Below, piece by piece: positions 6,298 through 9,095 of a DNA stretch of 9,095 nucleotides (position 1 is the first letter of the stretch; the number at the start of each line of letters is the position of its first letter). The notes beneath the pieces are model-generated. The model had not been told where the DNA came from, did no database searches, and was given only the letters and a program-made list of their open reading frames with translations. The position numbers were made by a program, and so were the translations under genes. Source of the stretch: Methanofollis sp. (GTDB lineage: Archaea > Halobacteriota > Methanomicrobia > Methanomicrobiales > Methanofollaceae); NCBI GenBank assembly GCA_028696365.1, contig JAQVHG010000073.1, positions 1 to 9,095 of the forward strand. The letters are read 5' to 3'.

Positions 6298-6483
6298 AGG
6301 GCATTCATTTCAATCGAGTTCGGTGAAAATTCTTGTTCATGTATCCTATACGGGATCGATCTCTGGTCTTCAGAGCGGAATGCCATCATGATATACAAAA
6401 AGAGGGGGCGAGTATTGGTACCATTGAGAGTGATCTAGAGTTTACCACATCCGGTGTTCGGCACCAATCATACTGGACCTTAC
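6298..6483. other. Intergenic stretch with little recognisable content
   Basis: It lies between copy B and the 3' end of the minus-strand gene. The only signal I see is an A-run at 6397-6401 (five T on the minus strand), which could terminate minus-strand transcription about 85 nt after the TAA at 6484-6486. A short open frame on the plus strand shows no ribosome-binding site or familiar motif. Confidence 0.4.
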
Positions 6484-7554
6484 TTAAACCAATGCTGCGG
6501 TATCTCCCTTATTCATGTCCACGATAAGAGGCGAAAGATGATAGTACCCCCCATAATTTGTTGCCCAGATACCATTGGCTTTGAGTTTGTTCTCAGACAG
6601 ACCTGCCGGATCCGGGGGGGTGTCAATGATCACCCGCCAGGAATGCTGGGTCTCATCTGATCCATAGCCGTCTCCTGTACCCGAGAGTGCTGTGACGATA
6701 TCGATCACCATACGACTCCCGGCCTTCGGATTGATCGAAAATCTATAGGAGTAACCGGCTTCAGACGGCCAATCCCCATAAAACCACCCCTCTCGGGGGT
6801 ATGAAAATCTTGCTGAGAGATAATCGCGCTCAAAGACCTCATCGATCAGGATCTCTCCGTCAGCGTTGCACCAAGTCTGAACCCGGTCTGGGGAGTACTT
6901 GACGATATCCAGATAATCTCCCAGACCACCCTGCACTTTCCATATCGAGCAGAGACTTTCGATGCACCCTGACCATCCAGAAAGAAGGGGCGGGATTTTT
7001 ACGGGGGTGACGTCTCCCTCTGAGTCCACGCGAAGTACATACCTCCATGTACCTGAGTCTTCAAGCCACGGCGCCGGATAAACTGTTACATGAGTTGAAG
7101 ATGATAAAGAAGACGAAGCACCTTTCTTTATGGTCTGACTACTTATGTTCACACATGAATGTCGCGGCTGCCATTCTCTCATCTCAGATTGCACTGTGCC
7201 CTTTCCTGGGTCGATGAGAACGCGCCAGTAGTCCCCACCAACAATGCGTGCGGCGCGGGATCCAGATATCTCCTCATAATGAAAGCCAATTCTGTACCGT
7301 TCTTCAACACACGACCTATTATGGACAAGGACAAGGAGACGGATCGTCTCATTACCTGCAGTCAGTTTTTGGTACCCACTGTCGTTGAAAAGCAGGGATT
7401 CGGATCTGCTGAGGATTGTATCGAGATCGCCATATCCTTCCTGAAGTTCTGGAGATCTGATGTCAAGAATATTCCCAGGATGAGCAATGAAGATCAGAAG
7501 AGCAACGAGAGAAAAGACAATAAATATACATATAATCTTACGAGAATTCTTCAT
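6484..7554 (-). CDS. Exported protein of unknown function with repeated W-R-V-x-I-D motif
   Basis: 356 residues from the ATG at 7554. The N-terminus MKNSRK followed by about 17 hydrophobic residues is a signal peptide or membrane anchor. The rest is tryptophan- and tyrosine-rich, probably beta-sandwich-like and extracellular. A short motif recurs: WRVLID at 110-115 and WRVIID at 306-311, with a looser WRYVLRVD at 170-177, hinting at duplicated modules. Further cysteines (C82, C134, C197, C202, C229) may form disulfides. Sequons lie at N57, N68, N79 and N136. I do not recognise a family. An in-frame ATG at 7590 would add 12 residues before the signal peptide, but a TATA-like TGTATATTG overlaps it, which favours 7554. 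AT-rich like the other two exported genes, and flanked on both sides by inverted-repeat elements. Confidence 0.7.
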   Translation of the reverse strand: MKNSRKIICIFIVFSLVALLIFIAHPGNILDIRSPELQEGYGDLDTILSRSESLLFNDSGYQKLTAGNETIRLLVLVHNRSCVEERYRIGFHYEEISGSRAARIVGGDYWRVLIDPGKGTVQSEMREWQPRHSCVNISSQTIKKGASSSLSSSTHVTVYPAPWLEDSGTWRYVLRVDSEGDVTPVKIPPLLSGWSGCIESLCSIWKVQGGLGDYLDIVKYSPDRVQTWCNADGEILIDEVFERDYLSARFSYPREGWFYGDWPSEAGYSYRFSINPKAGSRMVIDIVTALSGTGDGYGSDETQHSWRVIIDTPPDPAGLSENKLKANGIWATNYGGYYHLSPLIVDMNKGDTAALV

Positions 7555-7559
7555 TAAAT

Positions 7560-7600
7560 ATTGTATCACAATTGAGGACGCAATATACATTGTGATATGG
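7560..7600 (-). promoter_or_regulatory. Probable promoter of the minus-strand exported protein
   Basis: Read on the minus strand, TGTATATTG (about 7582-7590) is a TATA-like box roughly 30 nt before the ATG at 7554, followed by GTGAT (near 7565-7569) as a weak ribosome-binding site with long spacing. If the box is used, the leader would be very short or absent. Confidence 0.4.
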
Positions 7601-7621
7601 TGCCGACATATTAGATTCTTC

Positions 7622-7715
7622 GGCTCTGTAGAAATCCTCTTAGTGATGTTCCTTGGCGGGGGGCGGACCCTCGAAGATTTTCAACCTTCTCGATAACTCG
7701 AAAATAGGAACTTTT
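7622..7715. repeat. Truncated element copy with an intact left end
   Basis: A perfect family left end, GGCTCTGTAGAAA, lies at 7622-7634, followed by TCCTCTTAG. Shortly after, GGCGGGGGGCGGACCCTCGAAG appears to be a collapsed right half, so the central core is missing. The tail CTCGAAAATAG near 7697-7708 resembles 4332-4345. The fragment runs into the left flank of the next complete copy. Confidence 0.6.
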
Positions 7716-7986
7716 AGTTCTGTAGAAACTCTCACCTTTTCTGTGTGCACGCGTGATTCTCCCGCTTCCTTCCTGAATCTCTCCAGAGGCGCTGCCCCAG
7801 CCCTCTGAGATAAAGATTGGGTCGGGAAGGCGTATTCGAAATCAATGAAGAGAGACTGCCGTCCACGACCTATCTTGGCTCGGGGGTTCCGGGGGGTATG
7901 AGCGGAGCGAACTTGAGAAGACCCGCAGGTCTTCGAACGGCCAGTCCTCCGCCAGAGAGATGCCTCTAGAGGGTTTCTACAGAGCC
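7716..7986. mobile_element. Complete structured inverted-repeat element, copy C (271 bp) with target duplication
   Basis: The left end AGTTCTGTAGAAA (7716-7728, 11 of 13 matches) and right end TTTCTACAGAGCC (7974-7986, perfect) bound the copy. The flanks are GAACTTTT (7708-7715) and GAATTTTT (7987-7994), 7 of 8 identical, consistent with a target duplication. It keeps the long-range pairing (CGCTTCC near 7763 with GGAAGGCG near 7825). Where other copies have the GGGGGGC/GCCCCCC hairpin, it has GGGGGG, then about 45 nt containing a perfect hairpin GAAGACC / GGTCTTC (7917-7923, 7928-7934), then CCTCCGCC. This accounts for its extra length. The GC-rich first hairpin is degraded. Confidence 0.7.
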
Positions 7987-7994
7987 GAATTTTT

Positions 7995-8310
7995 GGATCT
8001 GTAGAATTGGCATGAAACCTGGGTTCAAGCAGAGGTCATCCCAAAACTCTCTAGCTCTTCTCCTCAGAGTAGATCGCGAAGGATGATGGTTGAGAGATCC
8101 TCGCCTCTTTGTAGTGCAACCATGCATCCATCGCCTTCCCTTACGCTCCTGCCGGGGGCGAGTGCCGCCCGGAACCCCAGGATTGCGATTAAGGTCGAGA
8201 AGGCTGCAGAATGACCATGCCGAGGGGGTGCGATCCCTGTCAATCTTCATCAGCGGGGATCTGGGGGGCGGCACGCCCCCCGGTCGAGGATAGAGTTCAG
8301 AATCCCTAGA
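7995..8310. mobile_element. Probable element copy D, right border unclear
   Basis: The left end GGATCTGTAGAAT (7995-8007) begins 8 nt after the right end of copy C. The next 30 bases (GGCATGAAACC, then GGTTCAAGCAGAGG) match the second left-end subtype at 3962. The right half carries GCCTTC (8133-8138) pairing with GAAGGC (8199-8204), and a perfect hairpin GGGGGGC / GCCCCCC with loop GGCAC (8263-8281), as in copy A. No clear right end follows: AATCCCTAGAAG near 8299-8310 may be a decayed one. No flanking direct repeat was found. Confidence 0.5.
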
Positions 8311-8562
8311 AGAAAATGCTTCGGTTCGAGGAGATGGTTACCCTAAGAGTGTTTTGGGATACGCTCGCATACTAGATGAAAATTATTGGAGTTCTCTGAA
8401 ATGAGCGGATGGTCCCTGCCCCCCTTCAGAACAGGACATCGGACACCACAGCGAAACACTGCTTTATTGCCGCATCCCTTTCTCACGGTCCTGCGACAAT
8501 ACCCCGACTGACACAGAACCCACATATACCCCGGAGACCATAGCCGAACCTGTGAACGACCT
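8311..8562. other. Intergenic stretch before the right-hand gene
   Basis: I see no supported gene here. A 36-codon frame from ATG 8401 lacks homology that I recognise, and its GGAG lies 9 nt upstream. Near 8519-8528, ACATATACC is a TATA-like box about 35-44 nt before the ATG at 8563 and could drive the next gene with a start near 8548. Confidence 0.4.
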
Positions 8563-9095
8563 ATGGCACCCTCACAGAAAGCCCCAAAAAAGATGGGGCC
8601 GTACCATGTGATCTATCTTCTCGTCGCCGCCCTCATCATTGGATGCGTCCTGGTAGGGGCCGCCGTGCTCCTTTCTCCAGGTGAAAGACAGGCGAGTGCA
8701 CAGACCAGTATGAACGAGAGCGCCGCCTCTGCGACCGTACACGCCAAAATCCCTGCCGCAGAGACACCAAGGGAAGGTACCCTCATCGGCGACGCCCCTG
8801 AAGGCCAGGTCTGGGAGTTCGAGGTCTCCTCGAGAGAGCAGGGATCAGGAGTGGTCGGGATCGATGCAGTGACCGGAGAGGTTGCGTACGCCTACGGCGA
8901 GATCGCAGACCGTATGGGAATAAATACCGGCATCAGCATGGATGAGGCAGAGGAGATCGCCGGAAATCATCTTAAGGGAGAAGAGATCGAAGAGGCTCTC
9001 ACCGCCCCTAAAGTGTCATATGAACCCCCGCACTTTGCCGGCGATATCGGACGCTATCGGGTTGCGTACACTCGGATGATCGACGGGATCCCCTC
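8563..9095 (+). CDS. Membrane-anchored protein resembling YcdB/YcdC (PepSY-like) repeats, 3' end beyond the window
   Basis: 177 complete codons, open at the right edge. A short lysine-rich N-terminus (MAPSQKAPKK) precedes one transmembrane segment (about 15-38), so the rest is probably outside the cell. After a linker rich in A, S and T (about 41-70) the folded part has EFEVSS (85-90), VVGIDAVTGEVAYAYGE (97-113), ISMDEAEEIAGNHL (124-137) and, at the edge, RYRVAYTRMIDGIP (164-177). The order 'id..tGev', 'is.deA..iA', 'y.v.y.r..dGip' is that of the YcdB/YcdC repeat, a PepSY relative often found in membrane-associated or protease-inhibitory proteins. GC-rich, unlike the three exported genes to its left. 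The ATG at 8563 was chosen because the TM segment follows at once; its ribosome-binding site is weak. Precise role unknown. Confidence 0.65.
   Translation, partial: MAPSQKAPKKMGPYHVIYLLVAALIIGCVLVGAAVLLSPGERQASAQTSMNESAASATVHAKIPAAETPREGTLIGDAPEGQVWEFEVSSREQGSGVVGIDAVTGEVAYAYGEIADRMGINTGISMDEAEEIAGNHLKGEEIEEALTAPKVSYEPPHFAGDIGRYRVAYTRMIDGIP

Noticed and set aside
6333..6527. Plus-strand 64-codon frame
   Set aside because: No ribosome-binding site and no familiar motif, and it overlaps the end of the minus-strand exported protein.
7159..7557. Plus-strand 132-codon frame
   Set aside because: Antisense to the exported protein, which has a signal peptide and a coherent extracellular composition.
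7966..8274. Minus-strand 102-codon frame
   Set aside because: It crosses two element ends and their hairpins; the protein is rich in P and R with no domain.
8401..8511. Plus-strand 36-codon frame after a GGAG
   Set aside because: Spacing of 9 nt is long, composition is unremarkable and nothing is recognised.
3928..8562. Possible CRISPR array or tRNA genes in the long non-coding stretches
   Set aside because: The repeats are 230-bp elements with inverted ends and irregular spacing, not short direct repeats with unique spacers. No cloverleaf or T-arm GTTCRANNC pattern in proper context was found; the GGTTCAAG at about 8020 lies in an element end and lacks matching tRNA arms.

Overview
This window most likely comes from a methanogenic archaeon of the order Methanomicrobiales, perhaps close to Methanofollis or Methanoculleus. 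The grounds are an archaeal ABCE1 with eight Fe-S cysteines, an archaeal-type NFACT protein, TATA-box promoters, GTGATC and GGTGA ribosome-binding sites, and secreted proteins rich in N-glycosylation sequons. The genus is an inference, made without any search.

Bases 1-3927 are a compact, GC-rich core locus. A minus-strand gene for an NFACT/RqcH/Tae2-type protein of ribosome-associated quality control (1714 down to the left edge, C-terminus outside the window) diverges from a plus-strand pair: a small EMC6-like membrane protein and ABCE1/Rli1, the ribosome-splitting ATPase. A short AT-rich divergent promoter separates the two directions. The pair is spaced by only 6 nt, and the ABCE1 ribosome-binding site overlaps the stop codon of the upstream gene. 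Together the locus links membrane-protein biogenesis, ribosome recycling and nascent-chain rescue.

Bases 3928-8562 are an accessory region. Long non-coding stretches hold a family of short structured elements. Three look complete (4406-4638, 6058-6289, 7716-7986) and several are broken. Their ends are 13-bp inverted repeats close to GGCTCTGTAGAAA and TTTCTACAGAGCC. Two of the three have 8-bp flanking direct repeats that match at 7 of 8 positions. Inside, they share a GC-rich hairpin, a long-range GCCTTCC/GGAAGGC stem and, in most copies, a second hairpin around GGGGGGC-GCCCCCC. They encode no credible protein and look like MITEs (non-autonomous transposable elements). A dead transposase fragment (4639-4830) touches the end of one of them. 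Between the elements lie three AT-richer genes for secreted or lipid-anchored proteins of unknown function (4881-5249, 5393-6010, and minus strand 7554-6484).

From 8563 to the right edge the sequence is GC-rich again and carries the start of a membrane-anchored protein resembling the YcdB/YcdC (PepSY-like) repeat family. I saw no tRNA, rRNA or CRISPR array. The most interesting feature is the cluster of structured inverted-repeat elements.
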